Assembly (NCBI GenBank): GCA_012927585.1
Contig: JABBOY010000008.1
Location: 60,554-124,553 of the forward strand
Origin: Glaciimonas sp.
Lineage (GTDB): Bacteria > Pseudomonadota > Gammaproteobacteria > Burkholderiales > Burkholderiaceae_D
DNA length: 64,000 nucleotides
Direction of reading: 5' to 3'
Shown: piece after piece, positions 53,074 through 62,860 of the stretch
Layout: every line of letters begins with the position of its first letter
Position numbering within the stretch: the stretch's first letter is position 1
Notes under the pieces: model-generated
The model's database searches: none
Told to the model about the DNA's origin: nothing
What the model saw: only the letters and a program-made list of their open reading frames with translations
Position numbers and translations under genes: made by a program

Positions 53074-54753
53074 TCAGCCCAGCACCGGTGTCGCCCGCTT
53101 GATGATCGCGGCGCAATCCACTGCGCGCGGTAAGTTGCCGTAAGTTAGGCCACTGCTTCTTCCCGCCAGGCGAGAAGCACAAAAGGCATCCGCGACCGCT
53201 GGATTGCCATAGCGCACCAACAACGAGCCCTGCAATGCCAGCGCCATTTTTTCCACCACACCGCGGGCCCGGTATTCGATGTCGGCCGGGTCAGCCAACT
53301 CGCGGCCCAATTGCGCAACATATTGGTCCAGGTGCTTATTCGCTCCTGCCGCCTGCTGTACTTCCGCCGTAAAAATTTCCACTGAGCCCTGATTTCGGCG
53401 CATGGCCCGCAGCATGTCCAGGCATTGCACGTTGCCGCTACCTTCCCAGATCGAATTCACCGGCGATTCCCGGAACAGACGCGGCATGATGCAATCCTCC
53501 ATCACGCCACTACCGCCAATGCACTCCATCGCTTCGTATGCATGGGCCGGAGTGCGCTTGCAGATCCAGTATTTGCCAACCGCGGTGCCGATGCGCACTA
53601 GAAGTTTTTCCGAATCGCTGTGCTCGCTTCGATCCAGCGCACTGGCAATGCGCATGGTGAGTGCAAGCGCAGCTTCATGTTCAATGATCAAATCGGTCAG
53701 CACGTTTTGCATCAATGGCTGTTCCGATAACCGTTTTCCGAAAGCTGTACGATGGGCGCAGTGGTGCGAGGCTTGCGCCACTGCCTGCCGCATACCGGCC
53801 GAAGAGCCGATCATGCAATCGAAGCGCGTCATGGTGACCATCTTCAGAATGGTCGTGACGCCGCGGCCTTCGTCGCCAACCATTAGCGCATAGGCGCCAC
53901 GCAATTCGGTTTCGCACGATGCATTGGCCACATTGCCCATCTTGTTTTTGAGACGTTGAATTTGTAGTGGATTCCTGCTGCCGTCAGGGCGCCAACGGGG
54001 CAACAGAAAACACGAGAGTCCACCAGGAGCCTGGGCCAACACCAGAAAGGCGTCGCTCATCGGAGCCGATACGAAATACTTGTGACCGACCAGTTCATAA
54101 GCTTGCCCGGATCCGCCGCTGCCCAGCGGATAGGCGCGCAAGGTGTTGGTTCGCACGTCGGAGCCGCCTTGCTTTTCCGTCATCGCCATACCGATCGTAA
54201 TGCCTTGTTTTTGTTCGATCGGAATATTCCGGTAATCGTAATGGCGCGCCAGGATCTTGGGTATCCAATGTTCGGCAATTTCCGGTTGCTGCAGCAAGGC
54301 CGGAATCACTGCAGAAGTCATTGTCACCGGACAGCAGTGCGCGGCTTCCACTTGACTTTGCATGTAGAACTTGGCTGCGCGTGCCACTTGCGCCCCGGCT
54401 TTTGGGTCACTCCAGTGAGCCGCGTGCAAACCGTTCTCAAGCGAGATTTGCATCAAGCGATGATAAGCCGGGTGAAACCGAACCTCATCGATGCGGTGAC
54501 CGTAATTGTCATGGGTGTACAGCACAGGCTTGTTTTCATTGGCCTGAAAACCCAATTCGATCATTTCCCGAGAACCGGTCAAGATGCCGAAAGCGCTCAG
54601 TTCATTTTCAGCCCAACCAGCCCCTTCCCGCGCAACCGCTTCCCGCAATGCCTGATCCTGCAGGTAAAGGTTGTAATCCTGTAACGGCGGCGGCTGGTTT
54701 TCAACCTTATGCGTCTCCGCCATAAACATATTTTCCGATTGGGTATCCATCAT
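53074..54753 (-). CDS. AidB-like acyl-CoA dehydrogenase
   Basis: Flavoprotein of the acyl-CoA dehydrogenase superfamily, 559 residues, in the range of AidB (541) and longer than classical enzymes (about 390). Typical segments are GITIGMAMTEKQGGSDVRTNTLRA, FVSAPMSDAFLVLAQAPGGLSCFLLPR, AHRTAFGKRLSEQPLMQNVL and YEAMECIGGSGVMEDCIMPRLFRE. The start at 54753 (MMDTQSENMFMA) has AGGAGAT in front; the longer frame is not protein-like. It is divergent from a TetR gene that probably controls it. The substrate is unknown. Confidence 0.9.
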   Translation of the reverse strand: MMDTQSENMFMAETHKVENQPPPLQDYNLYLQDQALREAVAREGAGWAENELSAFGILTGSREMIELGFQANENKPVLYTHDNYGHRIDEVRFHPAYHRLMQISLENGLHAAHWSDPKAGAQVARAAKFYMQSQVEAAHCCPVTMTSAVIPALLQQPEIAEHWIPKILARHYDYRNIPIEQKQGITIGMAMTEKQGGSDVRTNTLRAYPLGSGGSGQAYELVGHKYFVSAPMSDAFLVLAQAPGGLSCFLLPRWRPDGSRNPLQIQRLKNKMGNVANASCETELRGAYALMVGDEGRGVTTILKMVTMTRFDCMIGSSAGMRQAVAQASHHCAHRTAFGKRLSEQPLMQNVLTDLIIEHEAALALTMRIASALDRSEHSDSEKLLVRIGTAVGKYWICKRTPAHAYEAMECIGGSGVMEDCIMPRLFRESPVNSIWEGSGNVQCLDMLRAMRRNQGSVEIFTAEVQQAAGANKHLDQYVAQLGRELADPADIEYRARGVVEKMALALQGSLLVRYGNPAVADAFCASRLAGRSSGLTYGNLPRAVDCAAIIKRATPVLG

Positions 54754-55125
54754 CAACAAAATCTCCTGAAAATGCCGTGCTTTATGTAAACCATGCAACC
54801 ATTTGAGTTGTTTCGATAAACATGTGAATATTGATTCACACTGTTTTTTGAAGTAAATCATGGTTAACTTGGCCTGTCAAGAACCGCATTTCCACCACAT
54901 TGCGTCTACGCGAAATTGCGTATGGAACAGGCAGTCAACTTAGTGCGGCAGAACATTTTTCATACGTTAAAATTATTCTGCCGGCATGGCTATGCTGTAT
55001 AGAATCTTGCTGGAGGTGAGGCGCGGTGCCGGGGATTGGTTCGAAAACCACGCTGAAGCCAAATATAAATCCGCTGTAATTACACTTGCTACACTTCGCA
55101 AAAATTGAATAAGGGTTTGCTTCCT
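54754..55125. other. Divergent control region, acyl-CoA dehydrogenase and TetR genes
   Basis: 372 bases with two symmetrical sites: the 16-base palindrome at 54824-54839 and the pair GGCAGAA (54947-54953) and TTCTGCC (54976-54982), 22 bases apart. Both are candidates for TetR binding. No gene is seen. Confidence 0.55.
54824..54839. promoter_or_regulatory. 16-bp palindrome, candidate TetR operator
   Basis: GTGAATATTGATTCAC: arms GTGAAT and ATTCAC around ATTG. It lies about 70 bases before the acyl-CoA dehydrogenase start, a typical operator position, and the divergent TetR-type regulator gene is 290 bases away. Confidence 0.5.
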
Positions 55126-55764
55126 ATGGCTTACCGGCCCACAGAAAAGACTGAAGCACGCAAAGCAGAACTGAAAGAACGATTGCTCAATGCGGGCCTA
55201 TTTCTCGTATCCACAGGTGGTTTCAATGCCCTCACTATCAATGCGGTGGCCCAGAAGGCGGGTATTGCCACGGGTGCCGTCTACAAGCACTTCGAATCCA
55301 AGGCGCAACTCTGCGCCGAAGTTTTTCGTATCGCCACTGAAAAGGAAGTCGCTGTGGTTCGGGAAACAGCCTTGCGCGAAGGCACTGCCGCAACCCGCCT
55401 GCTCGACACCATCGAAACGTTTGCGTTACGCGCATTGCGTGGTCAGCGCTTGGCTTACGCACTCATTGCCGAACCTGTAGATGCTTTGGTGGACACTGAA
55501 AGGTTGCATTATCGCCGTGCCTATGCAGAGATTTTTCAGCAATTGGTGGAGGATGGGGTTCGCTCGGGAAATTTCCCGGAGCAGGAATCGGCGGTCAGCG
55601 CTGCGGCACTGGTTGGCGTTATAGCGGAATCTCTGGTAGGCCCACTTTCTTGGCGGATGGACAGCCAGCCGGGAACTGAGCAGACCCAATTAATCCGATC
55701 CATTCAAACGTTCTGTTTGCGGGCAGTTGCGATGCAGACTCTGGACGATTCCCTACGCCGCTAG
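55126..55764 (+). CDS. TetR/AcrR-family regulator
   Basis: 212 residues. The N-terminal HTH is complete: RKAELKERLLNAGLFLVSTGGFNALTINAVAQKAGIATGAVYKHFESKAQLCAEVF (by region). The C-terminal ligand domain is unspecific. ATG 55126 (MAYRPTEKTEARK) is preferred to the TTG at 55105. TetR regulators next to acyl-CoA dehydrogenases often sense acyl- or aryl-CoA. In some betaproteobacteria a TetR protein named PaaR controls paa genes together with PaaX; this gene is a candidate but its place 12 kb from the paa operon is no proof. Confidence 0.9.
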   Translation: MAYRPTEKTEARKAELKERLLNAGLFLVSTGGFNALTINAVAQKAGIATGAVYKHFESKAQLCAEVFRIATEKEVAVVRETALREGTAATRLLDTIETFALRALRGQRLAYALIAEPVDALVDTERLHYRRAYAEIFQQLVEDGVRSGNFPEQESAVSAAALVGVIAESLVGPLSWRMDSQPGTEQTQLIRSIQTFCLRAVAMQTLDDSLRR

Positions 55765-55788
55765 CATGCCGCTTTGCAAAACTTTCGG

Positions 55789-56199
55789 CTATCGCAGTCC
55801 AGTTCCGCCCGCATCGGCTTTGCGCTCGATCAATTCAATCTTGTAGCCGTCCGGGTCTTCCACGAAAGCGATTACCGTGCTGCCGCCTTTGACCGGGCCG
55901 GCTTCGCGGGTGACGTTGCCGCCGGCGGTTTTGGTGGCCGCACAGGCTTTTTCAGCATCTTCGACTGCGATTGCGATATGGCCGTAGGCGCTTCCCATCT
56001 CGTATTTTTCTACTCCATAGTTATAGGTCAGTTCCAGCTCCGCATGGCCCGGATTGCTGCCGTAGCCGACGAAGGCAAGGGTATATTTGTATTCTGGATT
56101 GTCGCTGGTGCGCAGCAAGTGCATGCCTAGTACCTTGGTATAAAAATCGATAGAGCGTTGCAGATGGCCGACGCGGAGCATGGTGTGGAGTATGCGCAT
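55789..56199 (-). CDS. gloA: Lactoylglutathione lyase (glyoxalase I)
   Basis: Converts the hemithioacetal of methylglyoxal and glutathione to S-lactoylglutathione; 136 residues. Metal ligands are in [13 protein letters not shown] (His5), [11 protein letters not shown] (Glu), YGHIAIAV (His) and GYKIELIE (Glu), the Ni-dependent proteobacterial type. ATG 56199 starts MRILHT as in relatives; the longer frame adds MKESSI. It is cytoplasmic and probably monocistronic. Confidence 0.95.
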   Translation of the reverse strand: MRILHTMLRVGHLQRSIDFYTKVLGMHLLRTSDNPEYKYTLAFVGYGSNPGHAELELTYNYGVEKYEMGSAYGHIAIAVEDAEKACAATKTAGGNVTREAGPVKGGSTVIAFVEDPDGYKIELIERKADAGGTGLR

Positions 56200-56417
56200 G
56201 ATGCTGCTTTCTTTCATGGGAATGGATTGTCACTGTATATGATCAAGGGGAAACCGTCCTAGGGTTCTATGAATGCTTTGGGCAATTGACATACATGCCG
56301 ACACAAGAAGTGCATCGACCCCGTGCAATTGTGACGTTGGGCAGAAGTTACCGAAAACGTGGTGAACGATTGAGCACATAAGTACGTTTTCTAACGTGAC
56401 TTCGCTTGGATGGCATG

Positions 56418-56702
56418 TCAACCGCCAGCTATCGGGTTGGGCTGGGCGGAATCTGGTTTAATTTGACCTCGTTCCAGCAGTGATTGAATTATTTCACGTA
56501 AATCATTCTTTCGGCGGCGGGTTTTGCGTGCCATTTCTTTTAATGTGATTGCGTCAGGGCCGGAGCCGACGAAGACGACAAGGGCTTCCGTAAAGCGCAA
56601 AACGTTTTCTTGAAGCGATTTGTATATTGGAAGAAGTTCTGCATCCGCTTCGTTCGCAGATAAACGAAATCTACCGCTGTGCATTGTCGAGCCATTCGGC
56701 AA
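56418..56702 (-). CDS. Small protein overlapping the 2-hydroxyacid dehydrogenase gene
   Basis: 94 residues from ATG 56702, or 88 from ATG 56684 (MHSGRF). The family is not recognised. The second half, DAITLKEMARKTRRRKNDLREIIQSLLERGQI, looks like a small winged-helix or HTH segment. It overlaps the end of the large dehydrogenase gene by 32 bases in another frame, suggesting coupled translation. Function unknown; a chance frame is not excluded. Confidence 0.5.
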   Translation of the reverse strand: MPNGSTMHSGRFRLSANEADAELLPIYKSLQENVLRFTEALVVFVGSGPDAITLKEMARKTRRRKNDLREIIQSLLERGQIKPDSAQPNPIAGG

Positions 56703-59574
56703 AATGTAAGGCTTTTTTATTGCTGAGATTTTTTATCTGCGAACGGCAGCTAAATCCATCTGCGATAAACAGTGTGCCGTTATCGCAACTTTCAATGTGC
56801 GGTTTTAGTTCGAGTTCGCCAATCCGACGTGCCACACTGGCGGTCTTTTCGTGATAGCCATAGGCACCTGCCATTCCGCAACAACCGGTCTCTAAAATCG
56901 ACGAATCTTTTTGGGCCGACGCTAGTAGTTTCTTTTCTGCACTCATGCCGCCACAAGCCTTCTGATGACAATGCCCATGTACGCGAATTGGTGCTTTCTC
57001 ATAAGGCATTTCAATGCCGTATATGACCAAGAATTCTGCCAAGGTCTGTACCGATTGGGAGAGTTGCTTTGCGCACTCATCTCCTGGAAGCATGGCGACC
57101 ATTTCATCCCTAAAAACAGATAAGCAACTTGGTTCCAGGATGATAACGGGAATTTTTTTTGATAAATAGGGCTTTAACTGCGTAGTGATCGCGTTCAGAT
57201 TTGTGCGTGCACGATCCAGCATCCCAGCATCATAATAAGGGCGGCCACAGCATATTTGCCGGGTGAGAAGGTGTACTTTACATCCCGCACGTTCGAGAAC
57301 AGAGCAGGCAGCTTCGAGTACGTCAGGCGAAAAGCCGCTATTGAACGTATCGGTCCAAAGTAGCACTGAGCGTGAATTGGTGTGTGCACCGTTTTCAAGC
57401 TGAAGTCGGGAGGCCGTTTCGCCGGACCGAAAGTTTCTGCGTGCTATCTTTGGGAACTCGATGTTGGATGTGAGCCCGATAGAATATTTTGCGATCGATC
57501 TCAGAGGGCGCATAGACATCGCGAGATTCACCAGAACGCTGAATTGTTGGGCGCGCGGAAGCCAATCGCCAATGCGACCAATCATCAAGTCCATAACGGG
57601 CCTTCTTCGGTTCTGATAATGCTTGGCAAGAAACTCCGCTTTATAGCGGGCGATATCCACATTGGTGGGGCAGTCGGTTTTACATCCTTTGCAGCTGAGG
57701 CACAGGTCAATAGAATCCTTGACGTCCATGCTGTCCCAGCTGTCTTCAATCACTTCGCCTTTTAGCAGCTCAAAAAATAGTCTGGCACGGCCCCGGGTAG
57801 AGTATTTTTCTTCGCGTGTGGCCTTGAAGCTGGGACACATTGTGCCGCCTTCTAAGGAACGACATTTCCCCATGCCGATGCAACGCTCCGTGGCGCGGGC
57901 AAAGCCTGACGCATGATTTTCGTTGTAGTTGAATTCTGTTGGAATGTTTCGGCGTTCGTAGTCCGGCCCGAGTCGCAGGTTGCTATCGACCGGCATCGCA
58001 TGAATGAGTTTGCCTGGGTTCATTCTGTTTTTTGGGTCCCAGATTCTTTTAAAGTCTGCGAAAGCGTTCATCAATGCGGGTGAGTACATTATATTCAGAA
58101 ACTCTCCTTTGGCTTGACCATCGCCATGCTCGCCGGACAATGAGCCACCATACTTGACGACAAGGTGTGCAGCTTCCTCCAGGAAATTGCGCCAAACTGC
58201 GACGCCGCGATCTGATTTTAAGTCGAAAGTAATGCGCGAATGGACGCAGCCGTCACCGAAATGCCCATAAAGATTGGTCTTGTATCGGTAGCGGGCGACT
58301 AACGCGGAAAATGCTCGTAAATACGCGCCCAAAAGGGTTGGCTCTACAGCGGCATCTTCCCAGCCAACTACCGGATCGGCATCAAGTGAGTTATCCGAAA
58401 ACGATGTGGCCGATGCACCGGTTTCGCGGATAGTCCAGATGCGGCGTATTAACGCTTGGTCGAGGACGACGCGGACGGTTGCGTCTCCCGGTAATTGCAA
58501 GGCGATTTGTGCGGCGGCTTCGGCGGCCTGTTGTGCATTTTCGACGGAGGTTCCGCCGAATTCAACCATCAGCCAGGCCTGACCTGGTGGCAGCTCGGCG
58601 ATATCGTCCAGCCGCAGTCCGCGATCGCGCAGGCCGCCGATGATGCCTTCATCTAGCCCTTCCATCGCGATTGGATTAAAGGGTAATAACTGGGGAACGG
58701 CGTCGGCGGCGAAATAGATGTCGGAGAAACCGAATACGACTAACGTCCGCGCCGCCGGATTGCTGACTAGCAGGGTTTCAGCCTGCAGGACGGAAACGCA
58801 GCTTCCTTCTACGCCAACCAGCGCTCTGGCAATGTTAAAGCCATTTTCTGGAAGAAGTTGATCAAGGTTGTAGCCGGAAACCCGGCGTTTAATTTGCGGA
58901 AATCCATGCCGGAGTTCATCCGCATATTTTTCGGCTAGCATTTTTAGTGCCGTGACAATTTGCGCCCGGCGTCCGCCTGCATGCATATGTTCAGCGTAAG
59001 CTTCATCATCGGTCGGGCCAACCCAAAATCGTTCGCCGTCATAGGTCAAAATTTCAAGTCGTTCGATATTTTCGACGGTTTTTCCTGCCATGACGGAATG
59101 GGCACCGCAAGAATTGTTGCCGATCATGCCGCCTATCGTGCAGCGGCTGTGCGAGGCGGGATCGGGGCCGAATGTCAGGCCGAGTTTGGCCGCGGCGTGA
59201 TTTAGTTGATCGCAAATGACGCCGGGTTCGACTTTCGCCACGCGGCGTACCGGGTCAATTTCAGTAATGTTGGTCAGGTATTTTGAGTGGTCAATGATGA
59301 CGGCGGCGTTCACCGATTGACCGCACATCGAGGTGCCTGCACCTCGCGCCAGAATGGGCAGATCGGCGGCTGCGCATTCTGCAACGGTCTTTACAAAATC
59401 ATCGATTGAACGCGGGATGACGACGCCTATCGGTATCTGGCGATAATTGGATGCCTCCGACGCATAGACGGCACGCGTCCCCGCATCAAAACGCACCTCC
59501 GCTGTCGTACTACGCTTTAGCCGATCCTGTAACTTGACTAGACGATTAATATCGATAGTGGATCGCGAAGTCAT
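56671..59574 (-). CDS. FAD- and Fe-S-containing 2-hydroxyacid dehydrogenase
   Basis: 967 residues with three parts. (1) FAD-binding PCMH domain at about 20-260: PRSIDDFVKTVAECAAADLPILARGAGTSMCGQ (by region), GGMIGNNSCGAHSVMAGKT. (2) FAD-oxidase C-terminal domain at about 270-530, with GDGCVHSRI and SGEHGDGQAKGEFL. (3) Fe-S domain with two cysteine clusters, CIGMGKCRSLEGGTMCPS and CLSCKGCKTDCPT, then CCG-type segments HCHQKACGG and GCCGMAGAYGYH. The layout matches the YdiJ/D-2-hydroxyglutarate and D-lactate dehydrogenase class. Exact substrate is not clear. The aminotransferase gene lies upstream on the same strand. Confidence 0.92.
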   Translation of the reverse strand: MTSRSTIDINRLVKLQDRLKRSTTAEVRFDAGTRAVYASEASNYRQIPIGVVIPRSIDDFVKTVAECAAADLPILARGAGTSMCGQSVNAAVIIDHSKYLTNITEIDPVRRVAKVEPGVICDQLNHAAAKLGLTFGPDPASHSRCTIGGMIGNNSCGAHSVMAGKTVENIERLEILTYDGERFWVGPTDDEAYAEHMHAGGRRAQIVTALKMLAEKYADELRHGFPQIKRRVSGYNLDQLLPENGFNIARALVGVEGSCVSVLQAETLLVSNPAARTLVVFGFSDIYFAADAVPQLLPFNPIAMEGLDEGIIGGLRDRGLRLDDIAELPPGQAWLMVEFGGTSVENAQQAAEAAAQIALQLPGDATVRVVLDQALIRRIWTIRETGASATSFSDNSLDADPVVGWEDAAVEPTLLGAYLRAFSALVARYRYKTNLYGHFGDGCVHSRITFDLKSDRGVAVWRNFLEEAAHLVVKYGGSLSGEHGDGQAKGEFLNIMYSPALMNAFADFKRIWDPKNRMNPGKLIHAMPVDSNLRLGPDYERRNIPTEFNYNENHASGFARATERCIGMGKCRSLEGGTMCPSFKATREEKYSTRGRARLFFELLKGEVIEDSWDSMDVKDSIDLCLSCKGCKTDCPTNVDIARYKAEFLAKHYQNRRRPVMDLMIGRIGDWLPRAQQFSVLVNLAMSMRPLRSIAKYSIGLTSNIEFPKIARRNFRSGETASRLQLENGAHTNSRSVLLWTDTFNSGFSPDVLEAACSVLERAGCKVHLLTRQICCGRPYYDAGMLDRARTNLNAITTQLKPYLSKKIPVIILEPSCLSVFRDEMVAMLPGDECAKQLSQSVQTLAEFLVIYGIEMPYEKAPIRVHGHCHQKACGGMSAEKKLLASAQKDSSILETGCCGMAGAYGYHEKTASVARRIGELELKPHIESCDNGTLFIADGFSCRSQIKNLSNKKALHFAEWLDNAQR

Positions 59575-59877
59575 ATTGTTTAATAAATAGTTAAGTGATG
59601 TTAAGTGCGCCTCGAGACTGCAAACGATCTATGCAGCCTCCTCTTTGCAACTGCCGATAAGCCACGGGTGCGCGGTAAGTAGGCCGCGTGGCACGTTCAT
59701 TGCACGACGTGTAAGGAGATTACTGGATGTCATAGGAACGGCGTTCATATCTAGCGTCTTTCAAATTGGAAGGTTGTCAACGAATAAGCTTCTTCAAAGC
59801 TCCAGATGTTATCTATAAGGCTTTGATCGGAATGTGTTGGATAGCGGCCCGCAAAGCCTTAGCGCCAACACTTGAGA
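59575..59877. other. Spacer between the aminotransferase and dehydrogenase genes
   Basis: 303 bases without a gene I can support. It is long for an intercistronic gap, so the dehydrogenase may have its own promoter in it. Confidence 0.4.
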
Positions 59878-61257
59878 TTAATTAACTACGCGTAAAATTT
59901 CATCAATGTTCACAATTTCATCTAGAGATTGCTGGAAACGTTCAATGAGTAAATCGATGTCAGATGTCGTGCAACACAGAGGAGGTGCGAAGCCAATGAT
60001 GTCGTCTGAAAATGCGCGGAAAATGAGCCGGTTGCGATAACCTGCCTGCCCCAGGCGCTCGCCGATTTTTAGCGCCTTATCGGGTTTGGTCTTGCGTACC
60101 TTGTCAGTCACTAGTTCAACTGCTGCCAGCATGCCGCAGCTACGAACATCACCGACTAGCGGATGACGCGATAATTCCTGGAGCCGCTGTTCGAAATATG
60201 CTCCCACCTTTTGTCCGTTCTCCAGCATCCCGCCTTCCCGGTACAAACGTAGTGCTTCCAGTCCGACTGCGGCACTTACTGGATGGCCGGAATAGGTTAA
60301 ACCGTGACCGACTGGCATGTCTGTTGGGTTGGCGTCGGCTATCGCGCGATATATCCTGTCAGATATAAACACAGCTCCCATAGGACTGTAGCCTGAGGTC
60401 AGCCCTTTCGCGACTGTCATAAAGTCGGGGGTGACGTTTTCCGATTCGCACGCAAAAAGCGGTCCAGTGCGTCCGAAGCCGGTAATGACTTCGTCTGCGA
60501 CGAACAATATGTCAAGCTCCGCGCATGCTTGGCGCATCGCTGCCAACCAGCCTTTTGGTGGCACTATGACTCCGCCAGACCCTTGCACTGGTTCGCAAAA
60601 AAATGCGGCTACGCGCTTGGCACCGATTTCAGCTACTTTGCTGCGCAATTCCTGTACGGATGCCGCAATGATTGTGGCAGGGTCAGGGCCGATGGGATTC
60701 CGATAAGGGTAAGGCGAAGAGATTGTGTGCTGCGTCGGAAGTGGAACGTCGAAGTTGCGATGAAAGGCCGATAATGCGGTCAGTCCAGAGCCGATGGCAC
60801 TGGAGCCATGGTAGCCGCGTTGGAGAGAGATAAATTGCTTCTTCTCAGGCTTGCCTATCGTATTGAAATAGTAACAAATCAAGCGTACCGTAGTGTCGAT
60901 GGCGTCGGAGCCGCCCATCGTAAAAAAGACATGATCCAAATCGCCAGGCGCTAGTTGTGCGAGCTTGGCAGCAAGCTCGATGGCGGGTTCAGAGCCGTAG
61001 TTAAAATATCCGGTGGCATAGGGAAGGCGTTGCATTTGCTCGGTCGCGGCGCGCACGATACTTTCGTGACCGTAACCGAGATTGACACACCACAATCCGG
61101 AAAAACCATCCAGCAGGGTATGGCCGTCAATGTCGGTTATATAAGCACCTTTAGCCGACCGCAGTATCGTTACTCCCTGCTTTTCCTGCTTACGCCAAAC
61201 CGAGACCGGGTGTATCCAGTGGGCGCGATCCATATCGATGAGGTGTTGCGTGTCCAT
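59878..61257 (-). CDS. Class III omega-amino acid aminotransferase
   Basis: PLP-dependent enzyme, 459 residues, that moves an amino group from an omega-amino acid or amine to pyruvate or another keto acid. Typical segments are DGFSGLWCVNLGYGHESIV, FFTMGGSDAIDTTVRLICYY, FFCEPVQGSGGVIVPPKGWL, LFVADEVITGFGRTG and the PLP lysine in MTVAKGLTSGYSPMGAVF. The substrate cannot be fixed from sequence (beta-alanine, GABA, taurine or a diamine are possible). The broken gabD-like piece 3.5 kb away would suit a GABA-type route. Confidence 0.93.
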   Translation of the reverse strand: MDTQHLIDMDRAHWIHPVSVWRKQEKQGVTILRSAKGAYITDIDGHTLLDGFSGLWCVNLGYGHESIVRAATEQMQRLPYATGYFNYGSEPAIELAAKLAQLAPGDLDHVFFTMGGSDAIDTTVRLICYYFNTIGKPEKKQFISLQRGYHGSSAIGSGLTALSAFHRNFDVPLPTQHTISSPYPYRNPIGPDPATIIAASVQELRSKVAEIGAKRVAAFFCEPVQGSGGVIVPPKGWLAAMRQACAELDILFVADEVITGFGRTGPLFACESENVTPDFMTVAKGLTSGYSPMGAVFISDRIYRAIADANPTDMPVGHGLTYSGHPVSAAVGLEALRLYREGGMLENGQKVGAYFEQRLQELSRHPLVGDVRSCGMLAAVELVTDKVRKTKPDKALKIGERLGQAGYRNRLIFRAFSDDIIGFAPPLCCTTSDIDLLIERFQQSLDEIVNIDEILRVVN

Positions 61258-61729
61258 TTGAAAATCCTTGAATGTTTATGATTAAAGTATAGGCAATCAT
61301 CACATTCGAGGCGCATCGAAAACGCCAGCCAAAACAGCACATTATTTTGAACTGAGGGCCAGTTTCGATTGAATTTTCTTTTCTGGTTTAAGGCAAGGAT
61401 ATTTTGGCTTAGGCGCGTTGTTTGCGCGTGTATAGGTAGTCCTGAGTGGCGGTATCTAGGTGGTGGCACTTACGGTTCTATGGAACTAAAGCCGTAGTGG
61501 TCAATGTCGAGATAGGTCTTTGTCATGGCGCTCCTATGATAATCAATCGGTAGCCTATCAAAGGAGAGCACCACGTAATTCGCCGCTTGAAGCGACTTTT
61601 ACATTGAGTCTGCAAGAAAATCGTTGAAAGAACTGGGTTGTTTCTATTGGAAGTTGATCGCATCAAAAGATGTTCTGCGGGCAGGTGATTTGCCGTTGGT
61701 AACACCATTTTTTTGATGAATTTTCTCGC

Positions 61730-61903
61730 TCAAAGCAATTGCTTAACGAGTTCTACTGTCGACTTCACGTTATATTTTCGGAGTAATCTGGTGCGATAGA
61801 TATCTACGGTTCTGGGACTGATGCCCAATGCTTTACCTATCTCTTTTCCTGTACGTCCTTCAATCAATAAGGCAGCGCCAACAAGGTGAAAGAATAAAGC
61901 GTT
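61730..61903 (-). pseudogene. Remnant of a LuxR/FixJ-type HTH gene
   Basis: Minus-strand frame ending at TGA 61730-61732 reads ALFFHLVGAALLIEGR then TGKEIGKALGISPRTVDIY and RTRLLRKYNVKSTVELVKQLL. The second and third parts are a good LuxR-class HTH C-terminus. There is no start, no receiver domain and no LTPRE-type helix in front; sequence identity is lost beyond about 61903. I read it as the tail of a decayed response-regulator gene. Confidence 0.7.
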
Positions 61904-61953
61904 TTATAGGGTGCCAATTTGCAATTTATTGCTGTTTTTGGATAGAAAATCGC

Positions 61954-61983
61954 TTCGATTACTTATTCTTTTTTGCTTATAAT
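61954..61983 (+). promoter_or_regulatory. Possible promoter of the HAD-Lrp genes
   Basis: A perfect TATAAT at 61978-61983 with a weak minus-35 TTCGAT at 61954-61959 (18-base spacer). It lies about 130 bases before the HAD gene start. Confidence 0.4.
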
Positions 61984-62112
61984 TTTCTTGGTTCCTAGTT
62001 TGAGGTGTTGATGTCAGAAACACGTTTTTCTCAATGAAAATAGACATTGCTATACGCGTTACCTGCATAAGACGCCCCTCAACAATCTTGCATACTATAA
62101 AGGAGATTCATC

Positions 62113-62841
62113 ATGCAATTGACTGATTTTAAAGTGCTGACATTTGACTGTTATGGCACGCTGATTGATTGGGAAACCGGTATTTTCGACGGTTACCAAG
62201 GACTTGCGGCAAAAGCGGAAATATCTTTGACGCGTGACAAGATTCTCGAGACGCACTCGCGCTATGAGGCGGCACAACAAGCAAAAACCCCCGCCATGAT
62301 TTATTCCGATTTGCTGGGCGTGGTGTTTGGCCAAGTCGCTAAGGAATGGGGGGTTGAGGCAGGCGCTGAAGAAAGTGCAATATTCGGGAAAGCGGTTGTC
62401 AATTGGCCTGCGTTTATCGACTCAACGGCGGCACTGCAATACTTCAAAAAATACTACAAATTAGTCATTCTTTCGAACGTTGATCGCGAAAGTTTTAAAG
62501 GCAGTAATGCGCGTTTGCAGGTGGTTTTTGATCACATTTTTACCGCTCAAGATATCGGTTCGTATAAACCGGACGCGAAAAACTTTCTGTACATGCTGGA
62601 AAAGCTCAGTGCTGAAGGAATCAAGAAGTATGAAATATTGCACACGGCAGAAAGCCTGTTCCATGATCATCGGCCGGCGAATGACTTTGGCTTAGCATCA
62701 GCACGGATTTATCGCCGGCATGGTCAGCCGGGCTTTGGTGCCACGCAACCACCTGCCTCTATGCCAAAGTATGACTTCATGTTCACAAGCATGGCGGAAA
62801 TGGCGAAGGCACATCAGGAGGCTTTGCGATCAAAAGAGTAA
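62113..62841 (+). CDS. HAD-superfamily hydrolase, haloacid-dehalogenase type II
   Basis: 242 residues, cytoplasmic. The nucleophile Asp12 is in [12 protein letters not shown], motif II is [10 protein letters not shown], the lysine is in [11 protein letters not shown] and motif III region is [20 protein letters not shown]. It has the size of 2-haloacid dehalogenases, but the family includes phosphatases, so the substrate is open. Start follows AAAGGAGATTCATC. The Lrp-type gene follows 19 bases after. Confidence 0.88.
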   Translation: MQLTDFKVLTFDCYGTLIDWETGIFDGYQGLAAKAEISLTRDKILETHSRYEAAQQAKTPAMIYSDLLGVVFGQVAKEWGVEAGAEESAIFGKAVVNWPAFIDSTAALQYFKKYYKLVILSNVDRESFKGSNARLQVVFDHIFTAQDIGSYKPDAKNFLYMLEKLSAEGIKKYEILHTAESLFHDHRPANDFGLASARIYRRHGQPGFGATQPPASMPKYDFMFTSMAEMAKAHQEALRSKE

Positions 62842-62860
62842 AACATTTTTAGAGGAGCGG

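Larger units (their letters stand above)
61258..62112. other. Largest gene-free stretch, decayed
   Basis: 855 bases with no intact gene. It contains the LuxR-type HTH remnant at 61730-61903, a minus-strand stub (MTKTYLDIDHYGFSSIEP, from about 61526 down to a stop near 61470) without known relatives, and the promoter region of the HAD gene near 62000. Composition is more AT-rich than the neighbouring genes. Confidence 0.5.

Noticed and set aside
55030..55060. tRNA-like GGTTCGAAAACC
   Set aside because: Resembles a T-loop but no acceptor, D or anticodon arms can be placed around it.
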